From contig CALCKF010000031.1 in the NCBI GenBank assembly GCA_937966095.1, forward strand, positions 1 to 38,341: a stretch of DNA of 38,341 nucleotides, written 5' to 3'. A program made the translations under genes and the position numbers. The number at the start of each line of letters is the position of its first letter. Position 1 is the stretch's first letter. This DNA is from an uncultured Eubacterium sp. GTDB lineage: Bacteria; Bacillota; Clostridia; Peptostreptococcales; Anaerovoracaceae. Below are positions 24,436 through 32,355 of this stretch, piece by piece. The notes under the pieces were generated by a model. It was not told the origin of the DNA, did not search any database, and saw only the letters and a program-made list of their open reading frames with translations.

Positions 24436-24517
24436 ATACTGATCAAAAAGTTTTTATCATTTCATTCATAAAAATCCATATAGTAATATAGAATTTTCAA
24501 GTCAGGAGTGTGGTTTT

Positions 24518-25444
24518 ATGAATGTGATCGATAAAAATTTTTTTTTGCTGGCGGATGAAATAAAAAGGCTGTCGGAAAAGGAACTGTATCACAGGATAAG
24601 AGAATGTTTTGAAAAGGTGCCTTTGCAGACGAGAAAGAGCTGCATGGATTTTTTCAATAATTTCAATTACTGGGGGCAGCTGGATCCTGAAAATGACATA
24701 TATGAGGAGATAGAGCTGAAGGAAAAAGCACTGTATTTCCATATAGATGATTTCGTATGGCTGTATGACAGACTGGCTGATTACAGATCAAAAAAGACAC
24801 TGTATGCCATTTTGAATAACTGGTACAGATATGATTTTGAGTCTACTTCTCAGGCAAAGGAATATCTTTTTGATGACTATTTTGATCTGGATATTGTGAA
24901 GTGTGACAGGAACGAGGTGATCGCGGATCTCGGAGCATTCACAGGTGATACAGTGATATCTTATATAAACAATTACGGAGCGGACTGTTACAGAAAAATA
25001 TACTGTTATGAGGTGACACCGGACGTTTTCGGGCTCCTTAGGGAAAATCTCAGACAGTACAGAGATATCGAATTCAGGATGAAAGGTGTGGGAGAGTCTG
25101 AAGGAACAATGTCCCTCATGACAAACAGCTCAAGTTCTTCGGCAAATGTAGTGGGAACAGGCGAGGGGGCCGACGTTGAGGTAACAACTCTGGATATAGA
25201 TATCACTGAACCTCTGACTCTGATAAAAGCTGACATTGAAGGGTCGGAACAGAAAGCGATAAAAGGAGCAAAGGGACATATAAGGAACGATCATCCCAAG
25301 CTGCTGATATCGGTATATCATAACAATGAGGACATCTGGAAGGTGCCGCGTATGATCAGTGAGATTTCCGACGACTACAGTTTTTATCTAAGGTATAAGA
25401 GCTCACCTATATATCCGACAGAGATAACACTTATATCGGTATGA
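24518..25444 (+). CDS. FkbM-family SAM-dependent methyltransferase
   Basis: 308 residues. The C-terminal 200 residues show motif I VIADLGAFTGDTVISY, then YEVTPDVFGLLRENL and the FkbM signature LIKADIEGSEQKAIKGA, followed by PKLLISVYH. FkbM methyltransferases usually modify hydroxyl groups of sugars or secondary metabolites. The N-terminal 110 residues are an extra helical region with no known domain. CAGGAG lies before the ATG with good spacing. The neighbours give no pathway clue. Confidence 0.88.
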   Translation: MNVIDKNFFLLADEIKRLSEKELYHRIRECFEKVPLQTRKSCMDFFNNFNYWGQLDPENDIYEEIELKEKALYFHIDDFVWLYDRLADYRSKKTLYAILNNWYRYDFESTSQAKEYLFDDYFDLDIVKCDRNEVIADLGAFTGDTVISYINNYGADCYRKIYCYEVTPDVFGLLRENLRQYRDIEFRMKGVGESEGTMSLMTNSSSSSANVVGTGEGADVEVTTLDIDITEPLTLIKADIEGSEQKAIKGAKGHIRNDHPKLLISVYHNNEDIWKVPRMISEISDDYSFYLRYKSSPIYPTEITLISV

Positions 25445-25552
25445 TTTTTTGATGCGGTACATGATATATGGTGTAAAATCTTTTTACAGGGTGTATAATG
25501 TAAAATGTAAAATTCAAGGTAAAATACAAGTATCGGATATGGAGGAACAGAT

Positions 25553-26527
25553 ATGGACAAAAATAAACGCCCTGAATCTATGGAAAGGATCAGCAATGCT
25601 GCTCTTGCGGAAGCCTTTATCGAAGAGCAGGTAGAAGAGATAAAAAAGCAGGTGGGAGATAAAAAAGTCCTTCTGGCATTATCGGGTGGTGTCGATTCAT
25701 CAGTTGTGGCAGCGCTGCTGATAAAGGCCATAGGTTCTCAGCTCGTATGTGTGCACGTGAATCACGGACTGCTGCGTAAAGGTGAGCCTGAACAGGTGGT
25801 GGAAGTTTTCAGGAATCAGATGAATGCAAATCTTGTTTATGTCGATGCGGTAGACCGTTTTCTTGACAAGCTGGCAGGGATAAGTGATCCGGAGCAGAAG
25901 AGGAAGATAATAGGTGCGGAATTCATCCGTGTGTTCGAGGAGGAGGCAAGAAAGCTGTCAGGTATAGAATTTCTTGCTCAGGGCACTATCTATCCTGATA
26001 TCCTTGAAAGTGACGGTGTGAAAGCTCACCACAACGTGGGAGGCCTGCCGGACGATCTTCAGTTCGAGCTGGTGGAGCCTGTCAAGCTGTTGTATAAGGA
26101 TGAGGTCAGAGTTGTAGGAAAGGCACTGGGTCTTCCTGACAGCATGGTATATCGTCAGCCGTTCCCGGGTCCCGGCCTTGGAGTAAGATGTACCGGAGCC
26201 ATAACCAGAGATCGTCTGGAAGCAGTGAGAGAGGCTGATGCTATAGTAAGAGAAGAGATCGGCAGGATGGAAAGCACACCGTGGCAGTATTTCGTTGCCA
26301 TACCTGATATGAAATCGACAGGTGTAAAGGACGGAAAGCGCTACATGGGATGGGCGGCCATCATAAGAGCGATAAACACCGTGGATGCAGTTACGGCTCA
26401 GTCGGTGGAGATACCATTCGATATGCTCTGCCGTATGAGAGATCGTATCATAGCTGAAGTGCCGGGCATCAACAGAGTTCTTTGGGACATTTCGGATAAA
26501 CCTGTTTCAACTATAGAGTGGGAATGA
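25553..26527 (+). CDS. GMP synthase subunit B-like protein (no amidotransferase domain)
   Basis: 324 residues equal to the synthetase half of GuaA. LALSGGVDSSV (42-51) is the PP-loop, IIGAEFIRVFEEEA and GTIYPDILES follow, and YRQPFPGPGLGVR leads into the dimerization domain ending in STIEWE. Compared with the full guaA at 6383, the N-terminal glutamine amidotransferase domain is absent. Archaea use such a half with a separate glutaminase; a lone copy could use ammonia. No partner subunit is visible. It has its own ribosome binding site (GGAGGAACAG) and a strong terminator, so it is probably expressed alone. Confidence 0.9.
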   Translation: MDKNKRPESMERISNAALAEAFIEEQVEEIKKQVGDKKVLLALSGGVDSSVVAALLIKAIGSQLVCVHVNHGLLRKGEPEQVVEVFRNQMNANLVYVDAVDRFLDKLAGISDPEQKRKIIGAEFIRVFEEEARKLSGIEFLAQGTIYPDILESDGVKAHHNVGGLPDDLQFELVEPVKLLYKDEVRVVGKALGLPDSMVYRQPFPGPGLGVRCTGAITRDRLEAVREADAIVREEIGRMESTPWQYFVAIPDMKSTGVKDGKRYMGWAAIIRAINTVDAVTAQSVEIPFDMLCRMRDRIIAEVPGINRVLWDISDKPVSTIEWE

Positions 26528-26538
26528 TATAATGTGAC

Positions 26539-26582
26539 AAAAAGCCAGTAATGCTGGAGAGCCAGCTTACTTGGCTTTTTTA
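26539..26582 (+). terminator. Terminator after the GuaB-like GMP synthase half
   Basis: AAAAAGCCAG-TAATGCTGG pairs with CCAGCTTAC-TTGGCTTTTTT around loop AGAG, a long stem ending in a T run. Confidence 0.85.
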
Positions 26583-26689
26583 TTTTGTATTATATCAGTT
26601 AAGCAATGTGAAAAGATATCAAAAAAATGAGTTGATATTGAAAAAGAAATATAAGGGAATATAAAATTTTATAAAATATCAGAAAATTC

Positions 26690-26718
26690 TTGACTGACAG
26701 AAAATTCGCATTTATAAT
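26690..26718 (+). promoter_or_regulatory. Promoter of the Pxp-like operon
   Basis: TTGACT (26690-26695), 17 bases, TATAAT (26713-26718), in an AT-rich stretch after the previous terminator. Confidence 0.75.
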
Positions 26719-26785
26719 TTGACTTACCATATATCAGGGTTTAATTGCTGATGGTGACTAATATCTGATTGTAAGGAGGTATAGT

Positions 26786-27778
26786 ATGAATGACAAGCAG
26801 AAAGCGTACTCTACAATATTGAAAAAGCTGCCGGCGACAGATGCGAGAACAGAAGTGCTGTTCCGACAGGCCGGAGACGGCTTTCTTCAGGTGGAGTATG
26901 GTCATGAACAGAGACTTTATGTGCCGGATTCTTTTAGGATATTGGCTGTTGATGATATGGTCAAGAAAAAAAAGATAGAAGGACTTATAGAAACAGTTCC
27001 CGGACTTAGAACGAACATGTTTCATTTTGATCCCACTATTTTGGACATTAATCGCCTTATAGAAGAAATATCGGAATGTGAGGATTCTCTCAATTCTCTT
27101 GATGACATGGTGATTCCTTCTAGGCTTATAATGTTACCGGTGGCATTCGAAGACAGTGAAACAAAAAAATCTGTAGAAAAATATCTGCAGCTCATAAGAC
27201 CTGATGCTCCTAACTGTGAAAATGGATATAATTTGGAATATATAGCGCAGTGTAATGGCGTTACAGTCAAAGAAGCAAAAGAGAAATTTATGGACACGGA
27301 GTGGTTTAACAGCGGATGTGGTTTCTGGCCTGGAGGTGGATTTTTCTGGCCGTTAGATCCAAGATGCGCACTTGTAGTACCCAAGTATAATCCGCCGAGG
27401 ACCTGGACTCCTGAAGGGGCTGTAGGCCTTGGAGGACCTTGTGCATTTACCTATACAACACCTACAGGAGGGGGATATCAGCTGCTTGGCAGAACGATAC
27501 CTACTTTTCAGTTTGCAATGAAGCATCCTCAGTTTTCGCAGACTCCTTTCCTATATAGAAATGCAGACAGAATAAAGTTTTATGAGACAACAGAACAGGA
27601 GATTCTTGATATTTATGATCATGTGCATAATAAGACTGATTATGAATATGAGATTGAAGAAGGGCAGATAGTCGTAAAAGATTATATCAAATGGCTTGAA
27701 TCAGAAGAAATACAGAAAGAGACGGAAATCTTCAATAAGAAAAAAGCCGAAGGCATTGCTAAAGCTCCAAAGCTGTGA
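26786..27778 (+). CDS. pxpB: PxpB/KipI-like carboxyltransferase subunit, enlarged
   Basis: 330 residues, longer than typical PxpB (about 220-240). FRQAGDGFLQVEYGHE near residue 26 is the family start, FHFDPTILD near 80 matches the SYDP region, and GFWPGGGFFWPLDP with TPTGGGYQLLGRT near 192-230 is the carboxyltransferase-like core. The added length lies in the middle (about 95-170) and at the charged C-terminus. PxpB with PxpC forms the ATP-dependent 5-oxoprolinase, and the same fold occurs in allophanate hydrolase and urea carboxylase. Here a PxpC-, a PxpA-like gene and a biotinyl carrier follow, so it may work with biotin. The symbol is by family only. Confidence 0.75.
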   Translation: MNDKQKAYSTILKKLPATDARTEVLFRQAGDGFLQVEYGHEQRLYVPDSFRILAVDDMVKKKKIEGLIETVPGLRTNMFHFDPTILDINRLIEEISECEDSLNSLDDMVIPSRLIMLPVAFEDSETKKSVEKYLQLIRPDAPNCENGYNLEYIAQCNGVTVKEAKEKFMDTEWFNSGCGFWPGGGFFWPLDPRCALVVPKYNPPRTWTPEGAVGLGGPCAFTYTTPTGGGYQLLGRTIPTFQFAMKHPQFSQTPFLYRNADRIKFYETTEQEILDIYDHVHNKTDYEYEIEEGQIVVKDYIKWLESEEIQKETEIFNKKKAEGIAKAPKL

Positions 27779-27800
27779 TTTTAAGAAAGGAGGATAAAAG

Positions 27801-28787
27801 ATGCTTAAAATAATAAATGGCGGAGTGCAGTCTGTAGTGGAAGACTGGCCCGGAAGACTCGGATACATGGGAGCAGGAATGGCTCCGGCTGGAGCATTGG
27901 ACAATGTTGCTCTCGGATTAGGCAACCTTTTGGTTGGAAATGAGCCTGGAGAAGCAGGAATAGAGATAGCAGTCGGAATGTTTCAGTGCGTATTTGATGA
28001 AGATACAGTTATAGCTGTTACAGGGGCTGATCTCAAAGCTGAGCTTAACGGAAATGCAATACCTATGTGGCAATCGGTAAAGGTTAAGTCCGGAGATGTC
28101 TTGACATTTAAGACTTATCAAGATAAGGGCTTCAGAGGGTATCTTACGATAGCTGGCGGCATAGATGTCCCTGTTTATCTTGGAAGCAAATCCACATGTC
28201 TGTTCGGAGGATATGGAGGCTTTGAAGGGCGTGCTCTTAAATCTGATGATCAGCTTAAAGCAGGGATTCCATCAGCAGATTTAGATAAACTTGCAGGAAG
28301 AAAAGTAAAGCCGGATAAGATCCCTGAGTATTCAAATATTATAGAATTGAGACTTATACCGGGAATGAACGCATACCCTGATTTTGTAACTGAAGAAGGA
28401 ATGGATTATCTGTATAATACATGTTTCGGATTTTCGGTGAATTCAAACAGATCAGCCTGCAGACTGGATCCGTTACCTGATTATTTCTTTGCAAGAAAAG
28501 ACGGTGGAGCCGGGGGTTCTCATCCTTCAAACATTATAGATCATGCTTATAATATGAGAGGGGCTATAAATGTTACCGGAAATACTCCTTCATTACTTAT
28601 AGGGGATGGCCCGACCCTTGGAGGATTCATGTGCTGCGGCAATGTTATCAATGCAGATCTATGGAAAATAGGTCAGGCGGCTCCTGAAAGGGATCAAGCA
28701 AGATTTATACTGACAACATTGGAAGAGGCGATAGAGGCAAGAAAAGAACAGAAAAAATGGCTTTCGATGGATTCAATAGAAATATAA
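27801..28787 (+). CDS. pxpC: PxpC/KipA-like carboxyltransferase subunit
   Basis: 328 residues of the biotin-dependent carboxyltransferase/allophanate hydrolase subunit 2 family. LKIINGGVQSVVEDWPGRLG at the start, APAGALDNVALGLGNLLVGN, GYLTIAGGIDVPVYLGSKS and the C-terminal GDGPTLGGFMCCG are typical. It pairs with PxpB to form the ATP-using 5-oxoprolinase that opens 5-oxo-L-proline to glutamate; the fold is also that of the urea carboxylase CT domain. AAGGAGG lies before the ATG. It follows pxpB by 22 bases and precedes pxpA by 10, so they are one operon. Confidence 0.85.
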   Translation: MLKIINGGVQSVVEDWPGRLGYMGAGMAPAGALDNVALGLGNLLVGNEPGEAGIEIAVGMFQCVFDEDTVIAVTGADLKAELNGNAIPMWQSVKVKSGDVLTFKTYQDKGFRGYLTIAGGIDVPVYLGSKSTCLFGGYGGFEGRALKSDDQLKAGIPSADLDKLAGRKVKPDKIPEYSNIIELRLIPGMNAYPDFVTEEGMDYLYNTCFGFSVNSNRSACRLDPLPDYFFARKDGGAGGSHPSNIIDHAYNMRGAINVTGNTPSLLIGDGPTLGGFMCCGNVINADLWKIGQAAPERDQARFILTTLEEAIEARKEQKKWLSMDSIEI

Positions 28788-28797
28788 GGAGGAAAAG

Positions 28798-29559
28798 ATG
28801 ATAAAGATAGATATAAACGTTGATATGGGAGAAAGTTTTGGTCGTTATACGCTCGGAAACGATAAAGAACTTATGCAATACATATCATCAGCTAATATAG
28901 CTACATGTTTTCATGCAGGAGATCCTTCTGTTATGGAGCAGACGATAAAATGGGCAAAGGAATATGATGTAGCGGTAGGGGCTCATATCGGCCTTCCTGA
29001 TAAACAGGGCTTTGGAAGACGTATGATGGATATAACACCGGAAGAACTAAGAGCAGATACACTTTACCAGATATCTGCTATCGATGGGGTTGCAGGAATG
29101 TACGGATTAAAGCTCCAGCATGTCAAGCCGCACGGCATACTGTATCGGATGGTATCCGAAAATGAAAAATATATCAATGTGTTTTTGCAGGCTGTAAAAG
29201 ATTACAACCCTGATCTTTATATACTCCTTCCTGCTAATACTCCTGCGTTTGAAACCGGTAAAAGTATGGGCCTTAAGATGGTAGGAGAAGCTCTCATTGA
29301 TTTGAGTTATGATGATGAAGGGAATTGGGTGATAGAACGGACAAAGCAGGCAAGGAGTGAAGAAGATGTTGCAGAACGTGCCGTAATGGTAGCGAAAGAA
29401 GGCAAGATTACGACAGTGAGCGGCAAAAAAATCGACATAGAGGCACACACTGTATGTATACATGGTGATGCTCCTAATGCTGTAGATGAGGCAAAGCTGG
29501 TTAGAAAAACTCTTGATGAGAACGGCATAAAAGTTACAAATTTATTTGATATATGTTGA
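28798..29559 (+). CDS. pxpA: PxpA/LamB-YcsF family protein
   Basis: 253 residues. INVDMGESFGRYTLGND corresponds to the family start (usually LNCDLGE), ANIATCFHAGDPSVM to the Asp/His site, VGAHIGLPDKQGFGRR and LQHVKPHGILY to the other conserved segments. The metal-binding-like His/Asp residues are kept, but several positions differ from classic PxpA (VDMGE for CDLGE, HIGLPD for HPGYPD), so it may be a divergent subfamily. PxpA acts with PxpBC in 5-oxoproline opening. AAGGAGG is upstream. The biotinyl carrier gene follows within 26 bases. Confidence 0.85.
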   Translation: MIKIDINVDMGESFGRYTLGNDKELMQYISSANIATCFHAGDPSVMEQTIKWAKEYDVAVGAHIGLPDKQGFGRRMMDITPEELRADTLYQISAIDGVAGMYGLKLQHVKPHGILYRMVSENEKYINVFLQAVKDYNPDLYILLPANTPAFETGKSMGLKMVGEALIDLSYDDEGNWVIERTKQARSEEDVAERAVMVAKEGKITTVSGKKIDIEAHTVCIHGDAPNAVDEAKLVRKTLDENGIKVTNLFDIC

Positions 29560-29585
29560 TTTTGTTTGATTAAGGAGGAATAATA

Positions 29586-29801
29586 ATGAATTATGTATTG
29601 AAGGCACCGCTTCCCGGTACTGTTTTGGATATAAAAGTGAGAGAAGGGCAAAATGTGGATACAAATGATGTTGTATTGATACTTGAGGCAATGAAGATGG
29701 AAAATGAGATATCTGCCGGATATTCCGGAAAAGTCACAAAAATCATGGTAGGTACAGGGGATACTGTAAAGATGGGAGATACCCTTATAGAATTCGAATA
29801 A
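29586..29801 (+). CDS. Biotinyl/lipoyl carrier protein (BCCP-like)
   Basis: 71 residues, a single biotinyl domain. The attachment motif LEAMKMENE (Lys about 37) is the standard biotinylation site of acetyl-CoA and other acyl-CoA carboxylases, with PLPGTVLDI and GDTVKMGDTLIE forming the rest of the barrel. AAGGAGGAA lies upstream. It is the last gene of the Pxp-like operon and ends just before a terminator. No biotin carboxylase (AccC) gene is in the window, so if this carrier is used with the PxpBC-like proteins it would need one from elsewhere. Confidence 0.9.
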   Translation: MNYVLKAPLPGTVLDIKVREGQNVDTNDVVLILEAMKMENEISAGYSGKVTKIMVGTGDTVKMGDTLIEFE

Positions 29802-29808
29802 TAAATTA

Positions 29809-29854
29809 TAAAAAGCTGCTTCATCAGAAATATCAAATATGATGGCAGCTTTTT
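29809..29854 (+). terminator. Terminator of the Pxp-like operon
   Basis: AAAAGCTGC (29811-29819) and GCAGCTTTT (29845-29853) with T/A runs at both sides; probably bidirectional, also serving the leftward HxlR gene. Confidence 0.8.
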
Positions 29855-29876
29855 AACATCCTCTTCAATATGAAAA

Positions 29877-30221
29877 TCAATTATCTGAAAACACTCTGTT
29901 TTTATCTCCCCATTCACACATACCGTCCAAAATAGGTATAAGAGACCTGCCTCTTTCTGTCAGGCTGTATTCTACTTTAGGAGGGATCTGGGGATATTCC
30001 TCCCTGTGTATGAGCCGGTCAGCTTCCAGTTCTTTCAGAGTGGAGCTCAGGGTCTTATATGAAATACCGCCGATATATCTTTTCATTTCATTGAATCGTA
30101 CTACACCAAATTCCATTAGAGTATAGAGAATGGTCATTTTATATTTTCCGTTTATCAGCGAAAGCGTGTAGCTGAATCCGGTAGTTTCCAGATTTTCATT
30201 CGTTATGCATCTTTTGCTCAT
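29877..30221 (-). CDS. HxlR-family transcriptional regulator
   Basis: 114 residues, an HxlR winged helix: LSLINGKYKMTILYTL, then FNEMKRYIGGISYKTLSSTLKELEADRLI and the wing PPKVEYSLTERG. HxlR proteins often respond to electrophiles or redox state through a conserved N-terminal Cys. Here Cys5 lies in SKRCITNEN, close to the usual sensor position. AAGGAGAG precedes the ATG. It is divergent from two flavoprotein genes, its likely targets. Confidence 0.9.
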   Translation of the reverse strand: MSKRCITNENLETTGFSYTLSLINGKYKMTILYTLMEFGVVRFNEMKRYIGGISYKTLSSTLKELEADRLIHREEYPQIPPKVEYSLTERGRSLIPILDGMCEWGDKNRVFSDN

Positions 30222-30257
30222 TTAAACTCTCCTTCAGGTAAGTATATGAACTATATG

Positions 30258-30272
30258 TAAGTATCGTACTTA
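30258..30272. promoter_or_regulatory. Probable HxlR operator
   Basis: TAAGTATCGTACTTA, a perfect palindrome with a 3-base centre, lies between the divergent HxlR and flavin reductase genes. Half-sites TAAGTA (near 30239) and GTACTTG (near 30280) flank it. Confidence 0.65.
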
Positions 30273-30283
30273 AATGTGCGTAC

Positions 30284-30311
30284 TTGTTTTTGGTTTTATT
30301 CTTGCTATAAT
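30284..30311 (+). promoter_or_regulatory. Promoter of the flavin reductase gene
   Basis: TTGTTT (30284-30289), 16 bases, TATAAT (30306-30311), just downstream of the palindromic operator. Confidence 0.65.
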
Positions 30312-30367
30312 TGTAATATCGGAAACGGATAAAGTCAATCCTACTAACATGGAAAGGAGTCATAATT

Positions 30368-30940
30368 ATGTCAAAGAATTTAGGCGTTAAGCCCTACCTG
30401 TTCCCTATGCCTGCTTATATGATAGGAACGTATAACGAAGATGATACGGTCGATGTGATGATGATGGCCTGGGGCGGGATATGCGCTGAAGATATGGTGG
30501 CGCTGAACCTTGAAGCCGAGCACAAAACGGTAGCTAACCTGGAGTCACGAAAAGCTTTTACTCTTGCAGTCCCAGGAACAGACGCGCTGCGTGAATCTGA
30601 TTTTCTCGGCATTGCCAGTGCCAACAAGATGGCAGATAAATTTCAGCGTACCGGACTTCATGCAGTTAAAAGTGAGCGGGTAGATGCACCTGTAATTACC
30701 GAATATCCCCTCACTCTTGAGTGTGAGGTAATGGAGATGCAGCCGCAGCCGTATGGCCTCAGGGTGCTGGGAAAGATCGTGAATGTGATAGCTGATGAAA
30801 AGGTTCTGGATGAAAAGGGGAATATCGATGCCGGAAAGCTTCGTACATTTGCTTTTGACCAGATGCAGAACGGCTATTATGCCATCGGTGAAAGGATAGG
30901 TCAGGCATGGCACAGCGGAGCTGACCTTATGAAAAAATGA
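30368..30940 (+). CDS. Flavin reductase family protein (FMN-binding split barrel)
   Basis: 190 residues. VMMMAWGGICAEDMVALNL and the following TVANLESRKAFTLAVPG are the split-barrel segments that bind FMN in flavin reductase-like and DIM6/NTAB proteins, with EYPLTLECEV and LRVLGKIVNVIADE completing the fold. It may reduce free flavin or a quinone-like substrate. AAAGGAG lies before the ATG. The next gene, another flavoprotein, starts 15 bases later, so they share a transcript controlled by HxlR. Confidence 0.88.
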   Translation: MSKNLGVKPYLFPMPAYMIGTYNEDDTVDVMMMAWGGICAEDMVALNLEAEHKTVANLESRKAFTLAVPGTDALRESDFLGIASANKMADKFQRTGLHAVKSERVDAPVITEYPLTLECEVMEMQPQPYGLRVLGKIVNVIADEKVLDEKGNIDAGKLRTFAFDQMQNGYYAIGERIGQAWHSGADLMKK

Positions 30941-30955
30941 GAGAGGTGATGGAAA

Positions 30956-31507
30956 ATGAGCAAGAAAATAGTAGTCCTTAATGGAAGTCCCCGAAAAGCA
31001 GGCAATACTTCTGCCCTTGTCAAAGCCTTCACTGAAGGTGCGGAAAGCAGCGGAAATACAGTAACTGAGTTTTTCCTTGACGGAATGGACATCAATGGCT
31101 GCAAGGGATGCTTCGGAGGACATAGCAGCAGGGAATGTCCGTGTGTCCAGAAAGATGATATGATCCGGATCTATCCTGCGGTTAAGGATTGTGACGTGGT
31201 GGTACTGGCCAGTCCGCTGTACTACTGGACGCTGAGCGGGCAGATCAGGACAGCTCTTGATCGCTTGTTCGCTCTGGAGGAAGGTGACGGAAATCTGCTA
31301 AGGGGTAATGGAAAATCCTCAGCCCTTCTCATGGCTGCAGAAGGTCACGGATTTGACGATGCGGTACTTTATTACGACCACTTGATGGAACACCTGAAAT
31401 GGGAAAATCTCGGCCATGTGCTGGCCGGAGGAAACATGGACATAGGAGATGTCTCCGGAAAACCGGAGATACAAAAGGCCTATGAACTTGGGAAATCTAT
31501 TGAATGA
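30956..31507 (+). CDS. NAD(P)H-dependent FMN reductase / flavodoxin-like protein
   Basis: 183 residues. VLNGSPRKAGNTSALVKAF is the FMN-phosphate loop of the NADPH-dependent FMN reductase family, and ASPLYYWTLSGQIRTALDRL the second flavin-contact segment. A short Cys cluster near residues 49-64 (GCKGCFGG then ECPC) resembles the compact metal motif of iron-sulfur flavoproteins. GAGAGGTGATG gives the ribosome site. It follows the flavin reductase gene within the same operon. Its electron acceptor is unknown. Confidence 0.88.
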   Translation: MSKKIVVLNGSPRKAGNTSALVKAFTEGAESSGNTVTEFFLDGMDINGCKGCFGGHSSRECPCVQKDDMIRIYPAVKDCDVVVLASPLYYWTLSGQIRTALDRLFALEEGDGNLLRGNGKSSALLMAAEGHGFDDAVLYYDHLMEHLKWENLGHVLAGGNMDIGDVSGKPEIQKAYELGKSIE

Positions 31508-31522
31508 TAATTATCAACAGTC

Positions 31523-31672
31523 GTGTGGCTATCGTATGCAGCCTTAAAGAATATCATGAAGTGGGGGACCACTTGTGATGTGGAGAAGGTCTATGGAGAT
31601 GAATCGGAAGATTCGCTTTTTGCTTGGGACGGCTATTCTGAGATCCATACGGCAGGACAATGTCAGCAGTAA
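31523..31672 (+). pseudogene. Possible gene remnant or very small ORF
   Basis: An open frame from GTG 31523 encodes about 49 residues including KWGTTCDVEKVYGDESEDS and LFAWDGYSEI, which looks protein-like rather than random. There is no good ribosome binding site. It may be the tail of a lost gene. The remaining bases up to 31691 show nothing else. Confidence 0.3.
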
Positions 31673-31691
31673 GTGATGGATAGCGGGCATA

Positions 31692-32153
31692 TCAGTTCAG
31701 TATATATATCATAAGGTTCAGATATCCTGCAAATGTCACCCAGAGTATATATGGTATCATCAGCAGTGCTGCGGGCTTCGATATACGGCTGAACATAATG
31801 ATGGCAGCAAGTATAAGAAGCCATAGCACGGTCAGCCATATGAAGGCTACAAGATATGCTTCAAGATTGAAGAATATCAGTGTCCATGCAAAGTTGAAAA
31901 ACAGCTGGACCGCATATATGAAAAGAGCTCTTGAAGCGGGTTTGCCTGATACGAGAACGATATATGAAGATATCCCCATAAGTATATATAATATAGTCCA
32001 TGCTACAGGGAAAAGCCATGCGGGAGGTGAGAGGGAAGGCTTGTCGAGAAGATCAAAGGCCTGCGCCGCATCTCTGGTCAGAAGAGCCGAAAGGCTTCCT
32101 ACGGCAAGAGGTATCAGTATACAGATAATAAGTTTCTTCCATTGTATTTTCAT
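31692..32153 (-). CDS. TspO/MBR family membrane protein
   Basis: 153 residues, five predicted membrane helices. KPSLSPPAWLFPVAWTILYILMG, given as positions 39-61, is the TspO/MBR signature (PPxWxFxxVWxxLY), and FNFAWTLIFF is the second conserved stretch. TspO proteins bind tetrapyrroles and sterol-like molecules. GGAG before the ATG is the ribosome site. A 20-base palindrome lies 14 bases upstream (32167-32186). Confidence 0.9.
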   Translation of the reverse strand: MKIQWKKLIICILIPLAVGSLSALLTRDAAQAFDLLDKPSLSPPAWLFPVAWTILYILMGISSYIVLVSGKPASRALFIYAVQLFFNFAWTLIFFNLEAYLVAFIWLTVLWLLILAAIIMFSRISKPAALLMIPYILWVTFAGYLNLMIYILN

Positions 32154-32166
32154 AACGACTCCATTC

Positions 32167-32186
32167 TGCCGCCTTATAAGGCGGCA
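32167..32186. promoter_or_regulatory. Perfect palindrome upstream of tspO
   Basis: TGCCGCCTTATAAGGCGGCA, a fully symmetric 20-mer. It is followed by a T-rich stretch on the plus strand but no plus-strand gene ends nearby. On the minus strand it is the 5' leader of tspO, so an operator or leader hairpin is likelier than a terminator. Confidence 0.6.
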
Positions 32187-32278
32187 TAAGTTTTATTTTC
32201 TTTTATATTCCATAATGTATTTTATGTTGGATGTGCAGAGATATGTGATTAAATTAATATATATATCGTTTCAGCGCA

Positions 32279-32307
32279 TTGACATATACATATAAAGTAT
32301 TTATTCT
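32279..32307 (+). promoter_or_regulatory. Promoter of the rubredoxin-GltS-like gene
   Basis: TTGACA (32279-32284), 17 bases, TATTCT (32302-32307). Confidence 0.65.
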
Positions 32308-32355
32308 TTAGTCATGATACGTTTTTGTGTACTGTAAACGGAAGGAGATAGTAAA

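Noticed and set aside
25449..25552. Repeated GTAAAAT in the leader of the second GuaA
   Set aside because: Four copies of a 7-base AT-rich word in an AT-rich leader are within chance; no symmetry or known motif.
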